From NCBI GenBank assembly GCA_014218235.1, contig CM024763.1, forward strand, positions 87,964,244 to 88,028,243: a DNA stretch of 64,000 nucleotides, read 5' to 3'. Position numbers and translations under genes: made by a program. Origin of the DNA: Colocasia esculenta (lineage: Eukaryota > Streptophyta > Magnoliopsida > Alismatales > Araceae). Every line of letters begins with the position of its first letter. The first letter of the stretch is position 1. Shown here piece by piece: positions 22,311-32,676 of the stretch. Below the pieces are notes generated by a model, which was not told the DNA's origin, did not search any database, and was given only the letters and a program-made list of their open reading frames with translations.

Positions 22311-23765
22311 TACTGTCTGAACCCTAACATGCCCATAATCATAGAATTCTTCTGAGTTTTCTGAGCAACATACCATTTTCTCAGGTTTTAACCCTACACA
22401 TGCTTTTCTAAATTCATTTCAGAAAGCATATAATTGAGATAAGCATGGAGAATTTATCAAATTTGAGTACATATACTGATCCACTAACTTCATGATCTAA
22501 CAAAACTTAAGGCACCAGACTAGTCCTAATAATAAAACATGGATTGGCAAGATCACCAACAAATCATGCTTGAAATTTCATGGATAATAATCTCTAACAT
22601 TCACCACCACACATCATAACTCATCCATCCACACACCACATTCATCACCTCAACATTATACATACATATAAATGATTTACAGTATATCCTCATCGTGAAA
22701 CATATCAAAAATAATCGTATAGGAGGGCAGAACAGGTTGCTGTTTTGTCCAGATGAACTTGGCGGCGGTCTCTGGCCGCTAGTTCAGTGTCAACGTCATA
22801 GTCGATGGACGCTAAGCATGATCTTAGCGACCAGGGACTTTGCCGTCAATGCAGGTCTGTGCAGAACACAGAACAGCTCTCAAGATAGGGTGAATGTGGG
22901 GGTCAAGGACACGAAGAAAAATACACAAAAATGTTAAAACCATCCTAGACTCATACGGGAACCTTATGGTAGGGTCACTTGCCTCTAGAAAATTGCTCCA
23001 ATGGATCTAAATGCTCGGAGATCTCTCCTTGGGCCGTCCCAAGAAGTGCAGAAATGTCCTCCAAGATCTCCTTCCTCCGGGCTCTTGGATGATCTCCACA
23101 GCAAAGAAATGTCGGGGAGGCCTTCCTCGATGATCCCTCTAGCCTCCAGTTGCAGTAGAACGCCGGACAAAGCTTCAGAAGTTCAGATTTTTGGGCTACC
23201 AAGATGGGGTTTTCTCACAGTCCGAAATAGGGTTTTCTCCTTTTGTTTCTCTCTTGCAAAAGGGTGAAGAGAGGGGTTGGGGAGCAGATTCGGGTTTAGA
23301 CATATGGGAGAGGCTTCCCTCCCACTCACAGGGTGACAAGATGGCTCTCAGAGCCGTTGGGGACAGCTCCCCAATGGGTGAGCTACCTTGTTTCAGGAAT
23401 TTCTGGCTCTGCAACGCATGCAGGTCAGGGAAATCGGCGTCCACATCGTTAGACGCCAGGATTAGTGTTGGCGTCCATGGGTGGACGTTGACACCTCATC
23501 GGCGGCTAGGGGTTGACGCCAATAGGTCCTTCGGCCAGAAGTTTAAGACATGCAGAAAACTATGCATGCCATGCATATATACATGCAATATGTATATAGT
23601 GTATCCATACTATCACCACTCAATATATGCATTATTTACATCTAGTATAAACACATGCACACGTAATTGTACTAATTAATACGTACGTAAATATGTATAT
23701 ACATACACAAGCACAAATATACACACACAAATACAATAATGCGACGGAAATTCGAGGGCCTTACA
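22311..23765 (-). repeat. Element A 5' LTR, segment 3 (outer, U3 end)
   Basis: This is the last piece of LTR A, from the duplicated TACTG to the family terminus ATTCGAGGGCCTTACA at 23765. Together with segments 1 and 2, and without the target duplications, it gives about 3.27 kb. Beyond 23765 is LINE sequence. The expected 5 bp target duplication GGCAC (23766-23770) has its partner outside the window to the left. Confidence 0.92.
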
Positions 23766-24742
23766 GGCACACCTTTATCTTTCACTGTACCATTCACTGG
23801 GACAGAGTTGAGTACCATTCGCCATGCAAGAATAGACCACTTAAGGGGAATGTACGGAGACCACAGGGCCGCCCACTGTTGAGATTTTTCTGCTGTGAGG
23901 AAGGAGCGGACAGATTTGGTGGAGAACTGACCATTAGAAGTGGGAGACCATATCCATGTGTCTTGGTTGTCATTGGTGGTCAGAAATTGATCCAAAAGGT
24001 GCCTGGGGCAGTGCCGAATAGCAGTCTGCAAATGGATGTTGCTCGTGTCGCTGAAGGCCCGTTGGATCGTGCAATCTTTATCGGGCATGTTGTTCCATAT
24101 GTGTTCAGGGATAAACTCTTTGAGAGGTGTTTTCCCGGTCCATACATCAAACCAAAAATACGCATTAGACCTATTATCCATAGCAATGATCCTGTGATTT
24201 TTGTGGATAATATGGGCCGCCTGCTGCCAAAGTTTCTTGTCCGCCGCCAACATGAAAGGGAAGTGCGCTTTCGAGTGGTGGCAATTGAAGAGGTGTTTGC
24301 TTCTAAAAAATTCTGCCCACAGGGAATTAGTAGACAAGGCCCTCCATAACATCTTTGTTCTGAAAGCTACCTTCATGTGGTTCAGATTCAACACTCCAAG
24401 CCCCCCACACGCCTTTGGTTGAGAAATAGTGCCCCAACTTTTCTAGTGTCTCTTCGGGGATCCCTCGTAAGAACCCCAGAAGAAGTTAGCAAGAATCCTA
24501 TGAAAGGCTCTCACAACCGTTGTCGGAATTGGCATTGCATTCATGGTGTAGATGGGGAGGGCGGCCAGGATATGTTGTATCAGAATTAGCCTACCTCCCG
24601 AAGATAAAAGTTCAGTTTTCCACCCTTGCAGCTTAGTAACCGTTCTGGAGATAATGTTGCTGAAATAAGAAGGTTTTTGACGGCCGGAGTGGATAGAAAC
24701 TCCCAAGTATTTTATTGGCAATTTGGCTCTGACGAAACCCGA
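23766..24742 (-). pseudogene. LINE (L1-type) ORF2 C-terminal fragment
   Basis: This is the non-LTR retrotransposon reverse transcriptase C-terminal part. From 24742 downwards it shows LPIKYLGVSIHSGR, LQGWKTELLSSGGRLILIQH and LPIYTMNAMPIP...FFWG, typical of plant LINE ORF2 after the RT core. The frame is broken near 24420. It then continues FRTKMLWRALSTNSLWAEFF and ends in the zf-RVT-like region (FSTKSVRSFL...LWSPYIPLKWSILAWRMVLNSVPVNGTVKDKG). Element A is inserted at 23765/23766, so the last residues and tail would be beyond the left window edge. The fragment starts abruptly at about 24742, so the RT core is absent. Confidence 0.9.
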
Positions 24743-24996
24743 ACTCCCAATTATTTCTTAAGGAATTGATTGTTCACTTAAATACCAATCGAAAGGTTTC
24801 TTATACAATAATCGAAAAAGACTTTCTTCACCAATCGATAGACAGTTATAATTACAATCGATATGGACTTGTTCTCCAATAGATATCATTGAACATCAAT
24901 TGATAAAATCTTTTAGGTCCAATCGATAGAAAGCAAATAGGAATCATTAAGGCTATTGTGTAACTTCGACTGGTCGTGAGTTGAAATGAGACTTCG
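24743..24996. repeat. Degraded repeat DNA with scattered CAATCGAT words
   Basis: No coding potential. The words AATCGA/CAATCGATA recur about every 30-40 bases (for example near 24787, 24812, 24832, 24858 and 24919). Similar AATCGATG words form a minisatellite in the Copia LTR at 32095-32525, so this may be a remnant of a related LTR. Solo LTR E is inserted at 24996. Confidence 0.5.
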
Positions 24997-26709
24997 TGTA
25001 ACGACCCAGGATCCGAATTACCAGTAACCCGAACCTTGACCCACCACCCACGAGCCGAAGCTCGGAAGGGTAAAAAGAGAACGTCTGAGGAGAACATATA
25101 AGAAAATGTACCCAGTAGGGACACTAACCCCCACCGGTAAAAGTACTAAAAAGTAGTGCGGAAAGTAAAGCTACAGTAAACAAAACACTGCAAGAACACT
25201 CGAGAGACTGGTGGCATGGCGCCCACTCCTTGCAGGAGTGCACCAAGAAACTGGAACCTCGCAGGCTCAGCAGTACAGCAAGCACACACAAACAAACATA
25301 CATACACACACACACACACAAGGTAGGACCAGCAACGACCTATGTCTTGGCGCCTCGACACCATAGAGTCCTCCAACCCTAGCCACGTGTGCACACTAAA
25401 ATGCTCTCCCTCGCGTTTGGTCCTTAACCAGTTTTCCCCTACGTCGGACTCGAACGGTGGAGAAGGGGCCCCACGAAAACCGGCTCGTAACCACCACAAG
25501 GGGCACACACAGGATGGAGTCACACTCGACGTCCAGGCTCACCGGAGGAATAGCTCAACGCCAGTCATCCAGACAGAGCCTTCACCTTGAAGTCTGGGAA
25601 ACATAACACAAACACAACACAAGCATGGTAGAACACAGCACAAGCACAGACGGAGACACTCTCAACGTCCGGTACACCGTGCTAGCAGGCAGACACTGCG
25701 TGTCAACACCTCACACAATGGAAAGGGGCTCAGCTTGTTGGGACCTACCTGTGGGGTTGGCGGCAACATCGATTGCCGCCAACTTTGAGGTAGACGGCAA
25801 CACCCTTGCCGTCTACAAGAAGTAGATGGCTATAGGCTTTCCGTTTACCCCATCTTGACAGCAAGGGACCTTACCGCCAAGTTCATCCCTAAAGAACTTG
25901 ACGTCAACCGATGTTGACGTTAAGTTCTTCAGCTTCCAGCAGCTCAAATGACCCCAAGCCCTCCCTACGGGTGATCTAGCCCAAGAAACCGTGGATTGAT
26001 GATGGGAAACACTTTCCCTCATCACTAAACACTAGTAAGAAGCCGGAAAACGGCGATCCAACTCTTGGGTCAGTGAATCAAACCCAAAAACCCGGCATGG
26101 TAAACCCTCCCCAAAACCATGGATTTCATGCAAATCACACACATACAAGCATGGAATTTCAACAATGGGGAGTCAGGGGGTCGAGTCCCTACCTCAAAAC
26201 ACAATAAACTCCCAAAAGAATCTGAATCTCGCCGATTACCCCGGAGCTCCACCGCGAGGGCGATCCTTCAAACTTCGTTTCCCACCTGATCCGCCGCCGC
26301 CACGAGCACCACAGCCTCCCCACGAACTCCCGTCGGCCGTCGGAAGAAGTGGAGAAGAAGAGGGGTGTAGGTGGTGGGAAGGAGAGGGAGAGAAGTGAGG
26401 AAGAAGGGGCCTCGGGTCACCCCTAAAAACACAGGCCGAGCAGGTTGACGTCAACATCTGTTGTCACCAACTTGCACTGACAAACCTTGACATCAAGATC
26501 AATTGCCATCAAGTTCATGTACGGGAAGACTCTGGAAACTTCGGTAGACGTCAACATCGATTGACGCCAAGACACAGTCGACGACAGCACTCTTGCCATC
26601 AATCCTACTGTTGACGTCAACCCACTGTTGACATCAACATCCTTTGATGTCAACAGGCACTGTTCCAGAAGAAGGCCCATAAGGGTCCAATAAGGCCCAA
26701 GGCCTTACA
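24997..26709 (-). mobile_element. Solo LTR E (1713 bp)
   Basis: This begins TGTAACGACCCAGG and ends CCCAAGGCCTTACA. The target duplication CTTCG is exact (24992-24996 and 26710-26714). Minus orientation is inferred from the terminus ...GGCCTTACA, which is the complement of a TGTAAGGCC start as in the A-D family. It contains an (AC)n tract at about 25296-25321 and an array of GACG-core hairpins (25757-25929, and again 26440-26660). Related along most of its length to LTR F. No interior is attached. Confidence 0.93.
25757..25929. other. Series of three hairpins in LTR E
   Basis: 25757-25782 has 10-base arms TTGGCGGCAA/TTGCCGCCAA around a 6-base loop. 25791-25815 has arms TAGACGGCAA/TTGCCGTCTA around CACCC. 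25892-25929 has 17-base arms with one mismatch around CGAT, containing TTGACGTCAA. Further GTTGACGTCAAC palindromes occur near 26440 and 26610. Confidence 0.8.
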
Positions 26710-26972
26710 CTTCGACTGCTGTGAGACATACAGTAGTCGAAATTACACTTTGACTTCTCAGTGAATGAAAAGGCAAACATAACACATTGATATGGACTTG
26801 AAAAATATCATTTAAATAAATGCATGCGTCGATAGATAAAAGGCATGTATGAACAAATAAAAACATGTATGACACATTTGACATAACCAACCATGTGAAG
26901 TAATAAGTTGATAGTATAAAGAACATGACAACATTAATAAATACTTACAGTGATGAAACCTGGGCCTTTTAG
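26710..26972. other. Degraded repeat DNA between LTR E and repeat H
   Basis: This continues the DNA into which LTR E was inserted. It is AT-rich and shows no gene or clear element ends. Short open frames here lack any recognisable motif. Confidence 0.5.
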
Positions 26973-27809
26973 TGTCACACCCCGACGCGAAATATTTAGA
27001 CGAGCAGTTATTAGTAGTACAAGTATGCACATTAGACGCGTAATCTAAACATAATCCACATCTGAAATGGACACAAGACAATGTAACCAATAATCAACTG
27101 TATTTCATTCAATCATAATTCAAAGGTCCATTACACTTACTAATTTTGCCATAACATAGACCCATTAAACTAAAACATTGCTAAAAGAGAAATATTAACC
27201 CTAACATAGATCTAGATATCTTGACTCCAACTAAAGGAGCTCTTGCACTTAAACACTCAGGACGCTCGATCACTCTTGCATGTTCCCGTGTATCTCATCG
27301 TACTCCTCATCATCTGAAAATAGACATAACAACTGTGTGAGTGTACGCTCAGTAGGTCTTAAATCTCTTGAGTCGAGCAGGCTTTATATGAATTAACACT
27401 TTAAGGCAAGCAGGATATCTAAAGGTACGAGTATGTTAATCAAGAGTTCAAATAACAATAACAAGTGAATAGCAAAATAAACTTGACAGGTAACAAGAAG
27501 GAATAACACGAGTCTAATATGAACAAGCAAGTGAGATCAAGTCACAAATAACGAGTACACGATTTGGCGACATCACAATTACGATGTCAAAAGCATGATA
27601 TTCGAGTACACGATTTGATTATCTTAAACCAGTTTTAACACGATTAACATGATGGTGGTGGAATGCGAACAACATGGTCAACAACCCATGTAGGTACACG
27701 ATATTCGGGTGCTCCACCTAGGACCCGACCAAGGACCTATTAATGCCTAGCATTGTTTGTCCAACAGATCCGAAGATCTACACGATTTTGTCCAGACAAT
27801 CACTTTATG
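26973..27809 (-). repeat. LTR-like fragment H (TGTCACACCCCGACG terminus)
   Basis: The sequence starts TGTCACACCCCGACGCG, a typical reversed plant Gypsy LTR terminus. It contains a GTGTGAGTGTACGCTCAGTAGG block like the U5 region of the other LTRs here. A second copy of the same terminus type is at 35467. It is cut by solo LTR F at 27809; the 5 bases TTATG (27805-27809) are F's target duplication. The other end of H, which should lie beyond 39744, was not identified. Confidence 0.6.
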
Positions 27810-28248
27810 TGTAGCGACCCAAGATCCGAATTACTAGTAACCCACTAAAAACCCGAACTTTGAACCGCCACCCATGAGCCGAAGCTCGGAATGGTTAAAA
27901 GAAATGTCTGAGGAGAACATATAAGAAAATACACAAAACACCAAAAAATTGAAAACAAACCACTATATATATAACATTATGGTACAACTCAGAGCAAATC
28001 TAACAAAAGAAAAGAGCACAGCAAGTACGTACAAAAAAGCACTACTCCCAACAGCTAAGCAGGTCCAGCACCGAAGTGACTCAGCTCCTTAGCACTTGAA
28101 GCCGATGATGAACCACCTAAAAAAGAAGGGAGTGAGTCTCAAAAAGAGATTCAGTAGGGACACTAACCCCCACTATTAAACAATACTACAAGTGTAGGAA
28201 AACAAACTATATTAAAGAAACACCGCACTTAAACACACAGAAATTGGT
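27810..28248 (-). mobile_element. Solo LTR F, segment 1
   Basis: This begins TGTAGCGACCCAAGATCC and aligns to the first part of LTR E (GAGCCGAAGCTCGGAA, GTCTGAGGAGAACATATAAG). It is interrupted at 28248 by the CACTA element. The full LTR F runs to 39738 and is flanked by TTATG on both sides (27805-27809 and 39739-39743). Confidence 0.92.
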
Positions 28249-28259
28249 CACAATAAGAA

Positions 28260-28690
28260 AAAGCAGAATTTTCGACGGAAACATTCCGTTGGAAATCCGT
28301 CGGAAAAGAACCTTCCCGACCGCTTTTCGGCGATAACCCGTCTGAAACAATCCATCAGAAAAAATGCGTCAGAAATTTCTGACAGACACAAAATCCGTCG
28401 GTATTTCTGACTAAAATAACTTTCAGAAAAAAATCTTCTGACCGTTTTATCGACGAATAAAAGTCGTTAGAAAATTCTGATGGAATATTTGGTCAGCATA
28501 TCCGTCGAAACTTTCGACACCTCATCCGACGGACAAAAGTGTCGGAAGTGGGAAACTTCTAACGAAAAATATCCGTCGGGAATCCGTCAGAAATTCTGAT
28601 GGTTTTGCCGACAGATATTTTCTGTCAGAAGTCACGTATGCCAACGTTATTTCTGACGGACAGTTTTCGTCGGAAAATCCATCGAAAATT
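28260..28690. repeat. CACTA left subterminal repeats
   Basis: Dense short repeats of the type TCCGTCGGAAA, TTTCTGACGGA and CCGACGG occur in both orientations. They are the presumed transposase binding region. Confidence 0.85.
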
Positions 28691-29029
28691 TTATTTTTTT
28701 AAAAAATACAAATACACAACAAAGATAAATTCAGAAATCTACTAAAAACAATATTCAAAGTACATCCACAATAAAAAAAATAACATAAAATCATCAATCA
28801 TAAAAAATATGGAACATCTATAATAATAACAAATAAAAAAATCAAGAGAGATCTGCCAGAGTGTCCTCTCTCCCTGCCTCATGATCGTCATGTGCTGAAA
28901 GATCTTATATTATAAAAATAAATATTAGAAATAAAAATAAAAAATAAAATAATTAAATTATTTTTTGAAAATTTAAATTTAGATTATATGAATATTCATT
29001 AAGTGTAATTAGAAAATATTTCTGACCCT
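28691..29029. other. AT-rich spacer inside the CACTA element
   Basis: Very AT-rich sequence with A and T runs and no open frame or repeat that I recognise. Confidence 0.6.
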
Positions 29030-29977
29030 TTACACTTGTATTTTTTTTTTTAGATTAGTATTTTGAATGCCAAACCCAAATCGAGAATTTAATTAGGATT
29101 TCGTCAGTTCCCACATGTCGTTCTCACACACTCGGTCATGTTGGAGTGAACGGCACGCCGATCGGATTCCTATTTCAGATTTTGGACCCCCGACTTGTGT
29201 GTTCTAACCTTTTACATTTGGGTTTTTTATAGAATAATGGTTTGAGCGCCTAACCCAAACTGGGAATCTGATCAAGATTCCGTCAGTTCCCACACATCAC
29301 TCTCATCAACCCGGTCGTGTCAGAGTAAACGGCATGTCGATCAGATCCCTATTTCAGATTTTGGACCCTGACTTGCGTGTTCTAACCCTTTGCACTTGAG
29401 TTTTTCTAAGATTAGTGGTTGAGCATCGAACCCAAACTGGGAATCCGATTACTATTCCGTCAGTTTCCACACGTCGCTCTCACCCACTCGGTCATGTCGG
29501 AGTGAACGGCATGTCAATCGGTTCCCTATTTCAGATTTTGGACCCACGACTTGTGTGTTTTAACCCTTTACATTTGGGTTTTCTTTTTTATTAATGGTTT
29601 GAGCGTCGAACCCAAACCGAGAATCCGATTAGGATTCCGTCAGTTCCCATACCTCGCTCTCACCCACCCGGTCGTGTTGGAGTGAACGACATGCCGATCA
29701 GATCCTTATTTCAGATTTTGGACCCCCGACTTGCGTGTTCTAACCCTTTACACTTGTATTTTATTTTAGATTAGTTGTTTAGAGCGCCGAACCCAAATCG
29801 GGAATCCAATTAGGATTCCGTCAGTTCCCACATGCCGCTCTCACTCACCCAGTCGTGTCAGAATGAATGACATGCTAATCGGATCCCTATTTTAGATTTT
29901 GGACCCCCGACTTGTGTGGATTTTTTTAGATTATTGGTTTGAGCGGTGAACCCAAACCGGGAATCCGATTAGGATTC
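29030..29977. repeat. Tandem array of about 179 bp monomers, left block
   Basis: About five monomers. The anchor word TTTGGACCC recurs at 29181, 29360, 29537, 29717 and 29898, spacing 177-181. Each monomer has GAACCCAAACCGGGAATCCG, a GATTAGGATTCCGTCAG block and CTCTCACCCACCCGGTCGTG. The array is broken at 29977 by the Copia fragment and continues at 32677. Confidence 0.95.
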
Positions 29978-30905
29978 TTGTGCTTCTTTTTGAACTTTTC
30001 TGGTTGACCAGTCTTCTTTAGTTTAGGACATTCTGGTCTTAGATATCCAGGTTTTCTGCATTCATAGCAGACTGGTTCTTTTTCCTTTCTCTCTTTCTTT
30101 TGAATCCTTCTTGATCCATTTTTCTTCTTTTTGAGAATCTTCTGAAGTTTTAATAGAACATCATCTACATCACTGTCTTCAGAACCTGTATTTTTTAAAC
30201 TAGAAGAAGAAGAGGTGGAAGGAGCAACTGCAACTTTAAGAGCATTAGTAAATTTTTTCTTGGATGAGCTTTCAGATAATCGCTCCATATTGATTTCATG
30301 TGCCATGAGAGAGCCAATTAATTTATCAATGGAAAATTTAGTTAGATCATGAACTTCTTCAATAGCAGTGACCTTAGGGGTGCATGAAAGAGTTAAAGAT
30401 CTATTATCTTTCTGACAGTCTCCTCATCAGAAAGATTTTTACCAAGAGAACTTAGACCAACTACTATGCTCGAAAATCTATTATACATCTAAGTGATATT
30501 TTCGTTTGGAAGCATTTTAAATTGTTCATATTGCGAAACAAAAATATCTATCCTAGTTTGTTTTACTTTATTTGTTCCTTCATAAGCTACTTATAGTTTA
30601 TCCCATATTTCTTTAGCTAATTTACATGTAGATATTCTACTGAATTCTCTTTTGGATAAAGCGCAACATAGATAGTTCTTTGTCTTAAAGTTTAAAGATA
30701 ATTCACTTTTATCTTCTGCTGTAATAGCAGTAGTACCTTCAGCAGGAACAATAACATAATCACCTACCTCTATTACCTGCCACAGATCAAAGTCTGTGCC
30801 TCGAATGAAGCATTCCATTCTCATCTTCCAATATTGGTAATCCTCTCCATCGAAGAATGGAGGTCTGGTGACTGATTGACCTACAACAAATCCTTGAGCT
30901 GCCAT
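29978..30905 (-). pseudogene. Copia gag fragment (3'-truncated, broken)
   Basis: This is the gag of a Ty1/Copia element on the minus strand. The ATG at 30905 opens MAAQGFVVGQSVTRPPFFDG and leads into the DUF4219/UBN2-type block (YWKMRMECFIRG, LAKEIWDKL). A stop follows near 30592, and then YEQFKMLPNENIT and LGKNLSDEETVRKI with further breaks. From 30306 the C-terminal part is open again with a Lys-rich stretch and a knuckle, CYECRKPGYLRPEC, in which the usual His is Tyr. Coding stops at 29978, where the satellite array begins, so protease and all of pol are absent. Confidence 0.85.
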
Positions 30906-30954
30906 GGATCTTCTCTAAGATCGTTGGATCTTCTTAATTGATCAGAGAACATCA

Positions 30955-30965
30955 CTCTGATACCA
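30955..30965 (-). other. Primer binding site of the Copia fragment
   Basis: On the minus strand this reads TGGTATCAGAG (initiator tRNA-Met complement), 2 bases from the LTR end at 30968 and just upstream of gag. Confidence 0.82.
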
Positions 30966-30967
30966 CT

Positions 30968-32676
30968 TGTTGACCCTTTTTAGTACGACAGCAAGCTAAC
31001 CTAGAGGGGGGGTGAATAGGTTTTCTGAAATCTAAAACACAGAAACTTAACCACTTGAAAGTTTGGTTAGTTGAGTGTGATAGAGAGTAGCGATGCGGAA
31101 GTAAATAAACAATCACACAAAGAACACAAGAAATTTATCCTGGTTCGGCCCTTCCCACATGGAAGTCCTACGTCCAGTCCCTAAGCAATCTCTTGGGAAT
31201 AAACTAACTAAGGGTATAGTCACCCTCAAGGACAATAGAACACCTAACACCCCAGCTGGTCTTCTTCTCTTTCCTGGGCAAGAAGGCAGCCCACTTCTCT
31301 TACAAGTCAAGAAGCCAACATCTTGGTACAAACCCCAGTACGGTTCTACTAGATTTAAATCCCTAGCTAGGTTCTACACTGAGTACAGTTCCTCAGCTGG
31401 ACAGAAAACGCCAGCAACTACACTGGCCAACTCTTCACACAGGAAGAGACTCACTGTATACAGTCCTACAGCTGGACAAAAATCTTTCTTAGAAAAGAAA
31501 GAACAAAGCTGAGAGTTTTATAAGAATGGACTCTAACCCAGAAACTCTCAGCAAAGAACTCTCCCCAAGAATTACAATGACTACAGGGAGAGAGTGAAGA
31601 GAGGAAGGCTTGAAAGCTTCGAAAACTTCTGCTATGAAAAGCTTCTCTTGATTGGGCTTGAGCTCTTCTGTCTTTCTTTGAGTGTATGTGGAGTTGAGGT
31701 TCCTCACAGGATGTACACTCCTTTAAAGATCTTCAGGAAAGCTCTCACATTGTTCTACAGCCTTGTTTCATCTTTTATATGAGCAGCTGTGAATAGATCC
31801 GTTGAAGAGATCCGTTGGAACTCTTCTAGTCGTTGCTAATCTTTCTATTCTTCTTCTTCTGACTGTCAGCCACTTAATGGTCTTCGAGATTTGTTTAGAT
31901 CAAAGAGTATTTCTATCAAAAAGGCTCGTACTTCTATGTTTCCTGCAGTCACCCAGAAGTGGTAGGTAAGCCCTTTTTGTCTGACAGAAAAGAAGAGATC
32001 CTATGAGATAAGCAAAAAGATCTTCTGTCAGAAAGATAGAAGTACGCAAATGAAATATATTTGACTTTTCATTAAGCGCCAAAAATATTTTGAAATCTGA
32101 GTATAAAGGAAATCGATGTTTAAGTTGAAATATATGTTTGAACAGAATCTATGTTCTAATGAAATCCATGTTTCAACACAGTCGATGTTTAAGTTGATAT
32201 CTATGTTTTCAATAGAATCAATGTTTAAGTGAAATCGATGAAATCGATGTTTAAGTGAAATCGATGTTAAACAGAATTGGTGTTTAAGTAAAATCGATGT
32301 TAGAACAGAATCGATGTTTAAGTGTAATCGATGTTTAAATGAAATCGATGTTTGAACAGAATCGATGTTTAAATGAAATCGATGTTTAAGTTGAAATCAA
32401 TGTTTAAATGAAATTGATGTTTGAAAAAAATCGATGTTTACAAGAGATAAACCATAATCGATGTATTTGTATGGAAATTGTTGTGGCACTTAGTCTGTAA
32501 TCGATGTGTATTGAATATACATCGATTTTGCTTATCAGTGCAAGTCACACAGCGATAGTGCCATAAATTTATAATTATTAGGAAAACATGATATTAAATA
32601 TATTTATAGTATTTAATTAATCATAAGTTTTGTTAACACCAAAATATAAGAGTAAAAATATAAGAGTGGTTCAACA
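30968..32676 (-). repeat. 5' LTR of the Copia fragment (1709 bp)
   Basis: It begins TGTTGACCCTTTTTAG next to the PBS and ends GTGGTTCAACA at 32676, where the satellite array resumes. The TG...CA ends and the gag next to it make this the 5' LTR of a minus-oriented Copia element whose 3' part is missing. The U3 side (32095-32525) is a minisatellite of AATCGATGTTT units. The open frame at 31159-31512 on the plus strand has no family resemblance and looks incidental. Confidence 0.85.
32095..32525. repeat. AATCGATGTTT minisatellite in the Copia LTR
   Basis: More than 15 irregular repeats of the word AATCGATGTTT, joined by TAAGTGA or GAACAGA, spaced about 15-20 bases. Located about 150-580 bases inside the U3 end. 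Confidence 0.88.

Noticed and set aside
24997..26709. LTR E as a gene-bearing region (several frames of 60-125 codons)
   Set aside because: Exact LTR ends and a CTTCG duplication explain the region. The frames differ between E and F and include the AC microsatellite.
31159..31512. 117-codon plus-strand frame in the Copia LTR
   Set aside because: It lies antisense in an LTR with repeated QxSSAGQ-like words from short sequence repeats. No family resemblance and no start context of note.
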